Shown here piece after piece: positions 26,899-36,218 of a DNA stretch of 64,000 nucleotides. The stretch spans positions 1-64,000 of the forward strand of contig CAWBCI010000060.1 in assembly GCA_963787195.1 (NCBI GenBank), read 5' to 3'. How positions within the stretch are numbered: position 1 is the stretch's first letter; the number at the start of each line of letters is the position of its first letter. The position numbers were made by a program, and so were the translations under genes. The stretch is from CAWBCI01 sp963787195 (GTDB lineage Bacteria; Bacteroidota; Bacteroidia; Bacteroidales; JAGOPY01). Under the pieces are notes generated by a model that had not been told where the DNA came from, ran no database searches, and saw only the letters and a program-made list of their open reading frames with translations.

Positions 26899-27727
26899 AT
26901 GAAAATCAGAAAAGCTATATTTTTTTTATTCATGATGATGGGGTTCCTGTCGCCGGCATTGTTAAAGGCGCAGGTGAAATATCGTGTGATACCGGATGTC
27001 GTATACGGACATAAGGCAGGAATGGCGCTTACCTATGACGTGATAGAACCGCTTGACAGTGTGAACGGGGCTGCTCTCATTCATGTCATCAGCGGTGGCT
27101 GGTTCTCAAGATACTACCCTCCCGACTCTTCAGCGGAAAAATATAGCGATTACCTGAAAAAAGGATATACCCTTATCGCGGTCAGGCACGGCAGTGCGCC
27201 CTATTTCAAAGTTCCTGCCATGGTTGAAGATATCCATAAGGCAGTCAGGCATATTTGTGAACATGCCGCTGATTACGGAGTAGATAAGGGCCGGATCGGA
27301 ATTTTCGGCGGAAGTGCCGGTGGCCAGCTGGCACTGATGGCTGCCCTGGACGACAGCACGCATTGCATTTCTGCTGTAGTCTCATTCTTTGCAGCTTCAG
27401 ATCTCAGAAATCTTCCCTCTTTCGTGTATAATATCTACCCGGCCCTGGACTTCGATACTGCCCTGGCAAAAACCGTCTCCCCCATCCTCTTCGTGAGCCC
27501 TGATGATCCTCCGGTTTTATTAATACATGGAGATGTAGATTTTGTCGTCCCGGATATCATGTCAATTAAACTGAAAGAGGTCCTGGATGAAAATCACGTT
27601 CCGAACAAGCTGGTACATCATTCCTGGCATGGGACATGGTAATACTTATGGAGCCAAAGGCAAATTTCATGAAGAAGGTGAAAGGGAACTGATGGACTGG
27701 TTTGATAAATACTTATTAAAAAGGTAG
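26899..27727 (+). pseudogene. Exported alpha/beta-hydrolase (esterase), frameshifted near its end
   Basis: The signal peptide ends near 'ALLKAQ'. The family is the esterase/lipase-like alpha/beta hydrolases. The nucleophile elbow is 'GGSAGG' near residue 138, the oxyanion region 'VISGGWFS' near 64, and the acid in 'HGDVDFVVP' near 214. The first frame stops at 27642 after 'HHSWHGTW'. A shift of one base near 27620 restores 'PGMGHGNTYGAKG' and a plausible end 'WFDKYLLKR' with a stop at 27725-27727. The catalytic His would lie in that region, so the unshifted product should be inactive. It is either a recent loss or an indel error. The substrate is unknown. Confidence 0.8.
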
Positions 27728-27761
27728 ATAGCGCTTGAATAAAGCTTAAATTAGCTGATAT

Positions 27762-28433
27762 ATGAACCAAACTGACAGAACAGCCTTACTGGCCGGTGCC
27801 ACCGGCCTGGTAGGAAATGCCTTATTGAAAAAACTACTTGCTGATCCTTTTTATACGAAAGTTAAAGTGATCACGAGACGGAGTCTGGATCTTTCACATC
27901 CCAAAATGTCGGAAATACTGACTTCATTTGATGATCTGGAGAAGTTCAAAAACGAAATACAGGGAAATGATGTGTTTTGCTGCCTTGGGACGACCATGAA
28001 AAAAGCCGGATCCAAAAAAGCTTTTTACCGGGTTGATCATACCTATGTTTTTGAGCTCGCAAGATTAGCCAAAGAGAACGGCGCGGAAAGTTTCCTGCTG
28101 GTCTCAGCCCTTGGAGCAGCTAAGAAATCACCGGTTTATTATAACAGGGTAAAAGGGGAAATTGAAGATGATCTTTCTAAACTTGGCTACGAATCCCTTT
28201 TCATTTTCAGGCCTTCCCTATTATTGGGCGACAGGCAGGAGCAAAGAGCCGGAGAAGATGTTGCCAAAAATGTTTACCGTGTCATCAATCCCATCCTTCC
28301 GGCAAAATATAAAGCCATACAGGCTTCGGATGTCGCCGGGGCTATGTTGAATACTGCCAAAAACTCGGGTCCGGGTATCAGGATTATCCTTTCAGATGAA
28401 ATCCGAAAGATAGCTTCAATCAATAGCGATTAA
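27762..28433 (+). CDS. NAD(P)-binding atypical SDR (HTATIP2/YbjT-like)
   Basis: 223 residues with a Rossmann fold starting 'LLAGATGLVGNALLKKLL' and conserved 'CCLGTTMKKAGSK', 'SALGAAKKSPVYYNRVKGEIE' (YxxxK-like) and 'FRPSLLLG'. This is the pattern of the TIP30/HTATIP2 group of NAD(P)H-binding proteins, whose physiological substrate is unclear. It starts 34 bases after the esterase and 62 bases before the next SDR gene, so the three may be one unit. Confidence 0.85.
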   Translation: MNQTDRTALLAGATGLVGNALLKKLLADPFYTKVKVITRRSLDLSHPKMSEILTSFDDLEKFKNEIQGNDVFCCLGTTMKKAGSKKAFYRVDHTYVFELARLAKENGAESFLLVSALGAAKKSPVYYNRVKGEIEDDLSKLGYESLFIFRPSLLLGDRQEQRAGEDVAKNVYRVINPILPAKYKAIQASDVAGAMLNTAKNSGPGIRIILSDEIRKIASINSD

Positions 28434-28495
28434 GCTAATTATATTAATTTAGGCACAGAATTCAGGGCCTGCTACAGCTCTTAAAAAAAATTATC

Positions 28496-29254
28496 ATGCC
28501 AAAAACAGTTCTTATCACCGGCGCAACTGCCGGCATTGGAAAAGCAAGTGCCATAAAGTTTGCCAAAGAAAATTACAGGCTGATCCTCTGCGGAAGGCGC
28601 ATGGACCGGCTGGTCAAACTTGCTGAAACGCTTATCAATCTGCATCATATAGATGTGCTGCCTCTTAGTTTTGATATCCGCGACCGGAAAGAAGTGGAAG
28701 CAAAGCTGGGTGAAATTCCCGAAAGCTGGAAAAAAGTGGATGTGCTTGTCAACAATGCCGGCCTGGCATCAGGACTGGACAAGATTCAGGACGGAGATCC
28801 GGAGGATTGGGACAGGATGATAGATACGAATGTGAAAGGATTGCTCTATCTTTCGCGCTGCGTGATACCCTGGATGATTGAACATGGGGAAGGGCATATC
28901 ATCAATGTGGGTTCGGTCGCGGGAAGGGAAGTTTATACGCGGGGAAACATTTATTGCTCTACTAAATTTGCTGTCGATGCCATCACCAAAGGAATGCGGC
29001 TGGATCTTCTGGGTACCGGAATACGGGTGACACAAGTTGCACCCGGGGCTGTTGAAACCGAATTCTCACTGGTCAGGTTCAAAGGCGACGGGCAGAGAGC
29101 CGAAAAGGTTTATGAAGGCTACGAAGCACTCAAAGGTGAAGACATTGCAGAAGTCATCTTTTTCGTTACAACAATGCCTCCCCGTGTCAATATAAACGAT
29201 ATACTTGTGATGCCGACGGCCCAGGCAAATGCAACGACTTTTAATAAAAAATGA
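28496..29254 (+). CDS. Short-chain dehydrogenase, YdfG-like
   Basis: 252 residues, classical SDR: cofactor motif 'GATAGIGKAS' near residue 8, 'NNAGLA' near 84, catalytic Ser in 'NVGSVAGRE' and 'YCSTKFA' (YxxxK) near 152. 'CGRRMDRL' suggests NADP preference (Arg after the second strand). It is most similar in pattern to the 3-hydroxy acid/serine dehydrogenases of the YdfG group. It reduces or oxidises a small hydroxy acid, exact substrate not determinable. Confidence 0.88.
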   Translation: MPKTVLITGATAGIGKASAIKFAKENYRLILCGRRMDRLVKLAETLINLHHIDVLPLSFDIRDRKEVEAKLGEIPESWKKVDVLVNNAGLASGLDKIQDGDPEDWDRMIDTNVKGLLYLSRCVIPWMIEHGEGHIINVGSVAGREVYTRGNIYCSTKFAVDAITKGMRLDLLGTGIRVTQVAPGAVETEFSLVRFKGDGQRAEKVYEGYEALKGEDIAEVIFFVTTMPPRVNINDILVMPTAQANATTFNKK

Positions 29255-29324
29255 ATTTTATTTTCAAAAGATTTAAAAGGTATTTCTAATTTTAGCGCCT
29301 CTTTTTAAAAACCAAATCAGTACT

Positions 29325-31088
29325 ATGGAAGTTACACGACTTTTTGACCTGTTGACCCACTATAAGGAGAGGTTCAGGGCTAAAGACGATGTTCTTGCCG
29401 GGAAAGAAAACGGTCAATGGGTTAAATATTCTATTGAAGATTATATAGATACGGCCAATAATATAAGTAATGGGCTTCTTAAACTGGGTGTCGGGAAGGG
29501 TGATAAAATTGCTACAATTTCCCATAACAAGCCGGAATGGAATTTCCTGGATATGGGGATACTGCAGATTGGGGCTGTTCATGTCCCTATTTACCCGACT
29601 ATCAGCGAATCGGATTATAAATACATCCTGAACCATGCCGAAGTAAAATATGTGTTCGTTTCAGGCTGGGACCTGCTCAGGAAAATTGAACATCTGATTC
29701 CGGAAATACCTTCCATACAAGGCCTTTATACCTTCCGGCACATTGACGAAGTAAAACATCTGAACGAACTTATTGAGTTGGGCCGGCAAAATGCCGACAT
29801 GGATGCCTTGCAGACTATTAAAGATTCTATACTTCCCGATGATATTGCTACCCTGATTTACACTTCCGGAACTACCGGAAATCCTAAAGGAGTTATGTTG
29901 ACCCACCACAATCTGCTGAGCAACGTCTTTGCCGTATATAAGATATTTCCCGTAGATGAAACCTGCAAGGCAGTTTCCTACCTGCCCCTGTGCCATGTTT
30001 ACGAGCGTATGGATATTTATACCTATCATTACCTGGGGGTCTCTATCTATTATGCCGAAAATATGGGTACCATTGCCGATAATATCCGCGAAATTCAGCC
30101 CGAGATATTTACCACTGTTCCCCGTCTTTTGGAGAAAGTTTATGATAAAATAATTGCCAAGGGACTTAAATTAAAAGGTATAAAAAAGAACATCTTCTTC
30201 TGGGCGCTGAATCTTGGTATACATTATAAACCAGAAGGTAACACAATGTTTTACCGCTTACAGCTGAACCTGGCCAATAAGCTTGTCTTCAATAAATGGA
30301 GGGAAGCGCTTGGAGGGAATATACGGACTATCGTTTCGGGTGGGGCAGCATTGCAGCCGAGGCTCTCGCGGGTTTTCACCGCGGCCCGGATTCCCGTACT
30401 GGAAGGTTACGGACTTACCGAAACTTCCCCGGTCATCGCGGTAAATACGCTGGAGCCGGGAGGACTGAAAATTGGCACTGTAGGGAAGCCGCTTTTTAAT
30501 GTGCAGGTGAAAATAGCTGATGACGGAGAGATACTTTGCAAAGGGCCTAATGTGATGCAGGGTTATTATAAACAAGCGGAATTGACCAAAGAATCTATAG
30601 ATCCGGATGGATGGTTTCATACAGGTGATATAGGACAAATAGAGCCTGAAGGTCACCTGAAGATCACCGGACGGAAAAAAGAAATATTTAAAACTTCCCT
30701 GGGCAAATATATCAGTCCTCAATTACTTGAAAATAAATTCAAGGAATCCCCTTTCATCGATGATATTCTTGTAGTGGGCGAAAATCAGAAATATGCTGCT
30801 GCATTGGTGGTGCCTGATTTCAATCACCTCCGCTCCTGGTGCGAAATCAAAGAAATTGAATATAAATCGGATGGTGATATAATAAACCATCAGGATGTAA
30901 AACTCCGTTTCAAGAAAGAAATCGTCCATTATAATAAATTCTTCGGGAGTACCGAACATATCCAGAGTTTTGAACTTATCGACCATGAATGGTCGGTTGA
31001 ATCGGGTGAACTCACCGCCAATCTGAAATTAAAAAGATCTTATATCCTGGAGACTTATAGAACTAAGGTGGATTCACTTTTCAAATAA
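29325..31088 (+). CDS. Long-chain fatty acid-CoA ligase (AMP-binding)
   Basis: 587 residues, ANL superfamily. It activates fatty acids with ATP and CoA at the membrane face. The P-loop-like motif 'LIYTSGTTGNPKGVML' is near residue 175, the A5 motif 'EGYGLTETSP' near 365, and the hinge/ATP motif 'GWFHTGDIG' then 'ITGRKKEIFKTSLGKYISP' near 430-465. The length matches the bacterial FadD15/Faa1-like form common in Bacteroidota. The start ATG at 29325 follows the SDR gene by 70 bases. It ends 14 bases from holA, which is convergent. Confidence 0.95.
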   Translation: MEVTRLFDLLTHYKERFRAKDDVLAGKENGQWVKYSIEDYIDTANNISNGLLKLGVGKGDKIATISHNKPEWNFLDMGILQIGAVHVPIYPTISESDYKYILNHAEVKYVFVSGWDLLRKIEHLIPEIPSIQGLYTFRHIDEVKHLNELIELGRQNADMDALQTIKDSILPDDIATLIYTSGTTGNPKGVMLTHHNLLSNVFAVYKIFPVDETCKAVSYLPLCHVYERMDIYTYHYLGVSIYYAENMGTIADNIREIQPEIFTTVPRLLEKVYDKIIAKGLKLKGIKKNIFFWALNLGIHYKPEGNTMFYRLQLNLANKLVFNKWREALGGNIRTIVSGGAALQPRLSRVFTAARIPVLEGYGLTETSPVIAVNTLEPGGLKIGTVGKPLFNVQVKIADDGEILCKGPNVMQGYYKQAELTKESIDPDGWFHTGDIGQIEPEGHLKITGRKKEIFKTSLGKYISPQLLENKFKESPFIDDILVVGENQKYAAALVVPDFNHLRSWCEIKEIEYKSDGDIINHQDVKLRFKKEIVHYNKFFGSTEHIQSFELIDHEWSVESGELTANLKLKRSYILETYRTKVDSLFK

Positions 31089-31102
31089 AGCTCAGACCAA
31101 TT

Positions 31103-32113
31103 TTAGTGTAAAATCTTATAGATTAACTCCCTGAGTAATTCACCACCCGGAGTGGCGGCATTATTGATCCCTTTTACCCTGAGATCGTATTCCCTCAGCA
31201 AACTAATAATGGCAAGCAGTTTCGACATTGAATAATTGGAAGCGCCGGTAGCATAATCACTCACAAAGTAAGGATTTACTGATAAGGCTGAAGCAGCCGC
31301 ATTCTTTGATTTATCGCTTATCTGGTGGTAGATCATGAGTTTGGAGAAATAAGAATAAAGCAGCATCATGACAACTACCGCCGGGTTTGTTTTGGGATTT
31401 GCTGCAAAATAATTTACGATCTTGTTGGCTTTCAGAACATCCTTTCTCCCCAGGGCATTCTGAAGTTCGAATACATTATATTCTTTACTGATTCCAATAT
31501 TCCTTTCAACCAAATCATCCGTGATAGTTTTACCGGACTCCAGACTTATTGTAAGTTTCCCAAGTTCATTATTGATTTTGCCAAGATCCGCACCCAAAAA
31601 TTCAGCCAACATTTCACTGGCCTTCGGGGTAATTGAATAGCCCCTTTTGTTAACCTGCTTCTGTATCCATGTACTAACCTGGTTGTCATAAATCCGGTTG
31701 GACTCAAAGAGGACACCATTCTTCTCGACAATTTTGCTAAAACTCTTCCTTCTGTCGATCTTTTTGTACTTATAATCAATTACCAGCAAGGTGGTTGGGC
31801 TGGGTTTTTCAATGTAGGGCAGCAAATCCTCAAGTTGTGTAATCAGCAGGTCCTGTGCTTCTTTCACAATGATGACCAGGTAGTTTGAAAACATCGGATA
31901 CCTTCGGGCCATATCAATAATAGCTCCCGGGTTGGTATCCCTTCCATAAACCACCAGCTGATTGAATTCTTTTTCCGTTTCAGTCAGGACATTCTCTTCT
32001 ATATAATCTGAAATGGAATCGATAAAATAAGGTTCATCTCCAAAAAGCAAATACACCGGTTGGTATATCTGTTTCTCCAGCTGACCCATTATTTCTTCAT
32101 AACTTGATGCCAT
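31103..32113 (-). CDS. holA: DNA polymerase III subunit delta
   Basis: 336 residues. The delta subunit of the clamp loader, which opens the beta clamp during replication. The typical start is 'QPVYLLFGDEPYFIDSISDYIE' (residues about 17-38), followed by the degenerate AAA+ fold ('YLVIIVKEAQDL') and the C-terminal collar helices ('NELGKLTISLESGKTITDDLVERN' region, 'LQNALGRKD'). It lies convergent to the acyl-CoA ligase. The upstream neighbour on the same strand is the AMP nucleosidase (43 bases apart). Confidence 0.93.
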   Translation of the reverse strand: MASSYEEIMGQLEKQIYQPVYLLFGDEPYFIDSISDYIEENVLTETEKEFNQLVVYGRDTNPGAIIDMARRYPMFSNYLVIIVKEAQDLLITQLEDLLPYIEKPSPTTLLVIDYKYKKIDRRKSFSKIVEKNGVLFESNRIYDNQVSTWIQKQVNKRGYSITPKASEMLAEFLGADLGKINNELGKLTISLESGKTITDDLVERNIGISKEYNVFELQNALGRKDVLKANKIVNYFAANPKTNPAVVVMMLLYSYFSKLMIYHQISDKSKNAAASALSVNPYFVSDYATGASNYSMSKLLAIISLLREYDLRVKGINNAATPGGELLRELIYKILH

Positions 32114-32156
32114 AATATTTCAACTTAATCCGCAAATCAGAGATTTTGCAGTCTGA

Positions 32157-32927
32157 TCAGAATCTCAGGTGTTTAACAGTTAATCCATTGTTGATCAGTT
32201 GATGAAGTGCATCTATCCCAATTCGAAGATGTTCTTCCACGAAATTCTGGTTTACAACCCGATCCGATTCTTCGGTCTTGACTCCCTCAGGTATCATAGG
32301 TTGGTCGCTGACCAGGAGCAAGGCGCCGGCAGGAATTTCATTGGCAAATCCCACGGTAAAGATCGTGGCTGTTTCCATATCGACAGCCATACAGCGTATC
32401 ATCCTCAGGTAATCTTTCAGCTCTTCATCATATTCCCACACGCGGCGGTTGGTTGTATAGACCGTACCGGTCCAATAGTCTTTGGAATGGTCCCTGATAG
32501 TTGTTGAAACAGCTTTCTGCAGGCTGAACGCAGGGAGTGCCGGTATTTCCGGTGGGAAATAATCGTTGGAAGTCCCTTCTCCCCTGATGGCTGCAATTGG
32601 TAAAATCAGGTCGCCAATCTCATTCTTTTTCTTAACGCCACCGCATTTCCCAAGGAAAAGCACAGCCTTTGGCATAATTGCACTCAAAAGATCCATGATA
32701 GTGGCAGCATTTGGACTTCCCATACCAAATTTGATAATGGTAATATTTCCGGAAGTCGCTGAAGGCATTGGCTTGTCCTCCCCATCCACTTTAATATTGT
32801 GCCATTCTGCAAACATCTCCACATAATTCATGAAGTTAGTCAGCAAAATATATTCTCCAAATTTTTCCAGCGTCAAACCGGTATACCGGGGCAGCCAGTT
32901 TTTGACAATATCTTCCTTTGTCTTCAT
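32157..32927 (-). CDS. amn: AMP nucleosidase (Bacteroidota type)
   Basis: 256 residues from the ATG at 32927. The frame extends to 32975, but the promoter element lies between, so the shorter start is preferred and matches the usual length of about 258. It hydrolyses AMP to adenine and ribose 5-phosphate. Phosphorylase-family motifs: 'FLGKCGGVKKKNEIGDL' and 'AAIRGEGTSNDYFPPEIPALP', and the purine/ribose site 'AVDMETATIF'. The enzyme would help balance adenylate pools alongside purE, purL and hpt in the window. Confidence 0.92.
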   Translation of the reverse strand: MKTKEDIVKNWLPRYTGLTLEKFGEYILLTNFMNYVEMFAEWHNIKVDGEDKPMPSATSGNITIIKFGMGSPNAATIMDLLSAIMPKAVLFLGKCGGVKKKNEIGDLILPIAAIRGEGTSNDYFPPEIPALPAFSLQKAVSTTIRDHSKDYWTGTVYTTNRRVWEYDEELKDYLRMIRCMAVDMETATIFTVGFANEIPAGALLLVSDQPMIPEGVKTEESDRVVNQNFVEEHLRIGIDALHQLINNGLTVKHLRF

Positions 32928-32944
32928 ATATTTACTTTTCAATG

Positions 32945-32952
32945 CAAAAATA
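32945..32952 (-). promoter_or_regulatory. -7 promoter element of the AMP nucleosidase gene
   Basis: TATTTTTG on the minus strand matches TAnnTTTG, 17 bases upstream of the ATG at 32927. It lies inside the longer reading frame and thereby decides the start. Confidence 0.55.
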
Positions 32953-33082
32953 GTTTTTTTAAGGCAATGCTCCATCCATAGACTGATGGCAAAGTCAGAA
33001 AAGCATTTTTTTAAGGAAATGGACTAAGAAGCATGTGGATTATTATTTTTGTATAAAATGATTACCGGCAAATCTACAGATA

Positions 33083-33550
33083 ATGCAAAGATTAAATTTC
33101 CCGGAATATAGCTTCAACATTCAGGAAAAAGATAACAAGTACAGGATTTTCGATATTGCCAGAAAAAAATTCGTAGCCCTTACAGGAGAGGAATGGGTCA
33201 GGCAGCATGTCATCCGTTACCTGAATGAAGAAAAATCAGTTCCTTTGGGACTCATATCGATAGAGGCCGGGCTGAATCTTTACAAAACTTTTAAAAGATA
33301 TGACATAAGCGTCTTTGACAGGGATGCAAAGCCGGTACTGATTGTGGAATGTAAATCCCCGGAGGTAGCGATAGACCGGAAAGTTATAGAACAGGCCCTG
33401 CGTTATAATCTTGTTCTCAAAGTGAATTATATATTGCTCACAAATGGGCTCACTCATATTTGCCTGAAATTCGATGCTCAGGAAGAAAAGTGGAAAAACC
33501 TGACCGAATTACCCACTTTCTCCCAGTTGATTTCCAGGGATATTTTATAA
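33083..33550 (+). CDS. Predicted nuclease-fold protein (HSDR_N-like, PD-(D/E)xK)
   Basis: 155 residues. The core 'YDISVFDRDAKPVLIVECKSP' carries the D...ExK active-site pattern of the PD-(D/E)xK nuclease fold, as in the N-terminal domain of type I restriction R subunits. There is no helicase or methylase gene nearby, so it is not a restriction system. Stand-alone proteins of this kind are common in Bacteroidota and often lie near holA, as here. The role is unknown, perhaps DNA repair. Confidence 0.82.
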   Translation: MQRLNFPEYSFNIQEKDNKYRIFDIARKKFVALTGEEWVRQHVIRYLNEEKSVPLGLISIEAGLNLYKTFKRYDISVFDRDAKPVLIVECKSPEVAIDRKVIEQALRYNLVLKVNYILLTNGLTHICLKFDAQEEKWKNLTELPTFSQLISRDIL

Positions 33551-33569
33551 ACCCGCGATTATAAGAGAT

Positions 33570-33866
33570 TCAGATTTCAGATGTGAGCTCCAGAAATCTT
33601 TTGTAAGGAATGGCGATCAGACTTTGTGCTTGTAAAGCACCGTTAGCACGACTGATCATTGAAACTTTGGCCGCCACCTCCTCATCCGGGGCTTCATATA
33701 TGTCCAGAAAATCATATTGCCCCAGCAAAGCGTAATGCGCCACAAATTTCACATCAGGACATTTTTCCCTAACCTGGTCTATCCAGGTTTTTCCGATCCT
33801 GGCCCTGTCTTTCATCTGATTAGTGAGATCCGGTGATAATTTGGTCAATAGAATATAGGTCTGCAT
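33570..33866 (-). CDS. GYD domain protein
   Basis: 98 residues with the GYD family hallmark 'LLGQYDFLDIYEAPDEEVAAKV' around residues 46-67, a dimeric alpha/beta ferredoxin-like fold. The function is not established. It is convergent with the nuclease-fold gene (20 bases apart). Confidence 0.85.
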   Translation of the reverse strand: MQTYILLTKLSPDLTNQMKDRARIGKTWIDQVREKCPDVKFVAHYALLGQYDFLDIYEAPDEEVAAKVSMISRANGALQAQSLIAIPYKRFLELTSEI

Positions 33867-34091
33867 AATTATTGTATGTTATTTATTTATATTGAAGGAC
33901 AAAATCACCTAAATTTACTAAATATTAAAAGTAATTCAAAACAATTTGACTGACTTTCAGTACTGACTCAATTTATTTTTAGCCGGAAGGAATCTACCGA
34001 CTTCACATTCAAAGCGTAATCATATAAGTATCTTGTTTATATTTGTCCATTAAACGGAACGAAAAAAATAGCAGGAAATCAAAAAATATTA

Positions 34092-34099
34092 TAAATTTG
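34092..34099 (+). promoter_or_regulatory. -7 promoter element before the 34122 gene
   Basis: TAAATTTG matches TAnnTTTG and ends 22 bases before the ATG at 34122. It probably drives the three-gene run 34122-36163. Confidence 0.5.
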
Positions 34100-34121
34100 C
34101 AGACATTAAAACCCCTTTAAT

Positions 34122-34727
34122 ATGAATTGGAAGAGAGGTACTTTACAGATTGTTTTATCTGTTGTGATCATTGTACTCGGATACATGATATATGATAGTA
34201 TTATGCAACCGGTTCGCTTCAACAAAGCAGTTTCTCAACGGGAAGCTAAAGTGATTCAACGTTTGTCGGATATCCGGAGTAGTGAACAGTTCTACAAAAA
34301 ACTAAACGATGAGTATACGGGCAACTTCGATACCCTGATCAATTTCCTGAAAGTAGCTCAAATACCTGTAGTAAGTATTGTCCATGACCCTACAGATACT
34401 ACCTATACAAAAACTATCAACGATACAATCGGATATGTTGGTGTTGCCGATTCATTATTTGGACGCAGGCATAATTTTGTTGTGGATTCTCTAAGATATA
34501 TCCCATTTTCGGGCGGACAATTATTCCAGCTAGACGCAGGAAAGATTGACCGGAGTGGATTAAAAGTGAGTGTTTTCGAAGCTGATGCCCATTTCAATAC
34601 TTTTCTTAATGGCCTCGATAAACAATTAGTTATCAACAAGATAAAATCAAGTGCGGACATAGAAAAATTCCCCGGACTGAAAGTAGGTTCTATGAAAGAA
34701 CCTTCCACGGACGGTAACTGGGAATAA
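34122..34727 (+). CDS. Conserved membrane-anchored protein of unknown function
   Basis: 201 residues. One N-terminal transmembrane helix (about 8-26, 'LQIVLSVVIIVLGYMIYDSI') is followed by a charged, probably coiled segment ('KAVSQREAKVIQRLSDIRSSEQFYKK' split at 31-56) and a periplasmic beta-rich domain. The pattern, lacking known catalytic motifs, is of a small Bacteroidota protein often next to DUF3822 and rsmD genes, as here. It is first in the 34122-36163 run. Confidence 0.75.
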   Translation: MNWKRGTLQIVLSVVIIVLGYMIYDSIMQPVRFNKAVSQREAKVIQRLSDIRSSEQFYKKLNDEYTGNFDTLINFLKVAQIPVVSIVHDPTDTTYTKTINDTIGYVGVADSLFGRRHNFVVDSLRYIPFSGGQLFQLDAGKIDRSGLKVSVFEADAHFNTFLNGLDKQLVINKIKSSADIEKFPGLKVGSMKEPSTDGNWE

Positions 34728-34772
34728 TCCTTATCTTTGGATTTACGATGATTTCGTAATCCATAGATCCTT

Positions 34773-35642
34773 ATGACAGTTTTAATTCCCCATTATCAAT
34801 TTTCAGAACAGGGAAAGGCATATGTCCCGGGGCATGTGTATGAGTTAAATCTGATGATCCAAACGGAAAGCATTCAATATGCATTCTACGATACCAATTT
34901 GTCAAGATTCCTTTCTGTTTACGAATACCATTTAGCAAAACCGATCGGGGATCTTGCTTATTCCGGTCTTTTAAAAACTTTTTTCGAGAACAGCTTCAGG
35001 ATACCTGAAATTCACATTCAACAATTACACCTTGCACTGGCCTGGCCATATTTTACCCTTATTCCTGCGGCTCTTTATGATGAGAGCAAAAGAGCTGATT
35101 ATCTGAGTTTCATCACGCATCTTCCAGGGGGCTATACTATTCTCAGCCGGGAAGTTCAAGGTATTGGTGCATATATTGTTTACGCAGTTCCGGAAATAAT
35201 ATTTAAACTCTTGTCTGAGTTTTTCCCGGAAGCAAAAATTTGCCATTTTCTGCAACCCCTGCTTGAGAATTTATATTTATCAGGTAAAAACCAGGCTAAT
35301 GCCCCTAAGATATATGTAAATGCCAGGAAAGAAATGCTGGACATCATCGTGTTTGACGATGAGGAGCTGGTTTTTTGTAATTCTTTTCCATACGGAGGCA
35401 AAGATGATTTCGCTTATTTTGTGCTTTTTACTATGGAGCAGCTCCAGATTAATCCCGATACAACCGAAACCATCCTATTCGGCGAAACGGATAAAACTTC
35501 CGGGGCATATCAATTGTTAATGAAATATATCCGGAAACTTACTTTTATCCAGGCGAATGATAAATTCGGATACAGCAATATGATGAACGAAACAACACAG
35601 CATAAGTTTTTTACTTTATTTAATCTGAAATCGTGCGAATAA
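34773..35642 (+). CDS. DUF3822 family protein
   Basis: 289 residues. The family belongs to the actin-like ATPase superfamily by fold but without obvious catalytic signature. Features: 'LNLMIQTESIQYAFYD' (first strand pair) and the internal 'DDEELVFCNSFPYGGKDDFAYFVLF'. It overlaps rsmD by 10 bases, a strong sign of an operon, and the DUF3822-rsmD pair is widespread in Bacteroidota. The function is unknown. Confidence 0.85.
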   Translation: MTVLIPHYQFSEQGKAYVPGHVYELNLMIQTESIQYAFYDTNLSRFLSVYEYHLAKPIGDLAYSGLLKTFFENSFRIPEIHIQQLHLALAWPYFTLIPAALYDESKRADYLSFITHLPGGYTILSREVQGIGAYIVYAVPEIIFKLLSEFFPEAKICHFLQPLLENLYLSGKNQANAPKIYVNARKEMLDIIVFDDEELVFCNSFPYGGKDDFAYFVLFTMEQLQINPDTTETILFGETDKTSGAYQLLMKYIRKLTFIQANDKFGYSNMMNETTQHKFFTLFNLKSCE

Positions 35643-36163
35643 TCAGGGGAACCCACAGGGGAAGAAAAATAAAAGCCCCATCGAACTTACCGGTGAGACC
35701 GACAACTGACATGGCTAAGGAAAGCCTGTTCAATATACTGGAAAATAACTTTTACCTGGAAGATGTCAAAGTGCTGGACCTATACTCCGGAACGGGAAGT
35801 ATTGCTTATGAATTCGCATCCAGGGAGAGCCCAATGGTAGTCGCCATCGATATAAATGGGAAATGTATTCGTTACATCGCGGAGACAGCTAAGGAATTGG
35901 GCTTTGAAAATTTGAAAACAGTCAGGACAGCGGCTGCATCCTTTCTTAAATTTACTACCCAGAAATTCGATGTTATTTTTGCTGATCCTCCCTATGACAT
36001 GGAAGGCATAGAAGAAATAGCCCATATTGTATTTGAAAGAAATTTACTGGAGAAGGACGGCTGGCTAATAATTGAACATTCGAAAAATCATGACTTCACT
36101 GGTTTTTCCGGCTTTTTCCAACAAAGGCATTATGGCAGGGTGAATTTCAGCATCTTTAAATAA
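35633..36163 (+). CDS. rsmD: 16S rRNA (guanine-N2)-methyltransferase RsmD
   Basis: 176 residues starting with GTG at 35633, inside the end of the DUF3822 gene; the start is supported by the conserved beginning 'RIIRGTHRGRKIKAP'. It methylates G966 (E. coli numbering) of 16S rRNA. Motifs: 'RPTTDMAKESLFNIL', the SAM-binding 'VLDLYSGTGSIAYEFASR', and catalytic 'FADPPYD'. It ends at a strong terminator. Confidence 0.95.
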   Translation: MRIIRGTHRGRKIKAPSNLPVRPTTDMAKESLFNILENNFYLEDVKVLDLYSGTGSIAYEFASRESPMVVAIDINGKCIRYIAETAKELGFENLKTVRTAAASFLKFTTQKFDVIFADPPYDMEGIEEIAHIVFERNLLEKDGWLIIEHSKNHDFTGFSGFFQQRHYGRVNFSIFK

Positions 36164-36165
36164 AA

Positions 36166-36190
36166 AAAGCCGGATCAATCATCCGGCTTT
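36166..36190. terminator. Bidirectional terminator between rsmD and the DUF2795 gene
   Basis: A perfect 10-base stem, AAAGCCGGAT with ATCCGGCTTT, five-base loop, A-run on one side and T on the other, between two convergent genes. Confidence 0.8.
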
Positions 36191-36218
36191 AATATTTCTT
36201 GCTAAAAAACCGCAGCCG

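Noticed and set aside
33083..33550. Type I restriction-modification system
   Set aside because: Only the nuclease-fold domain is present; no helicase, methylase or specificity gene is nearby.
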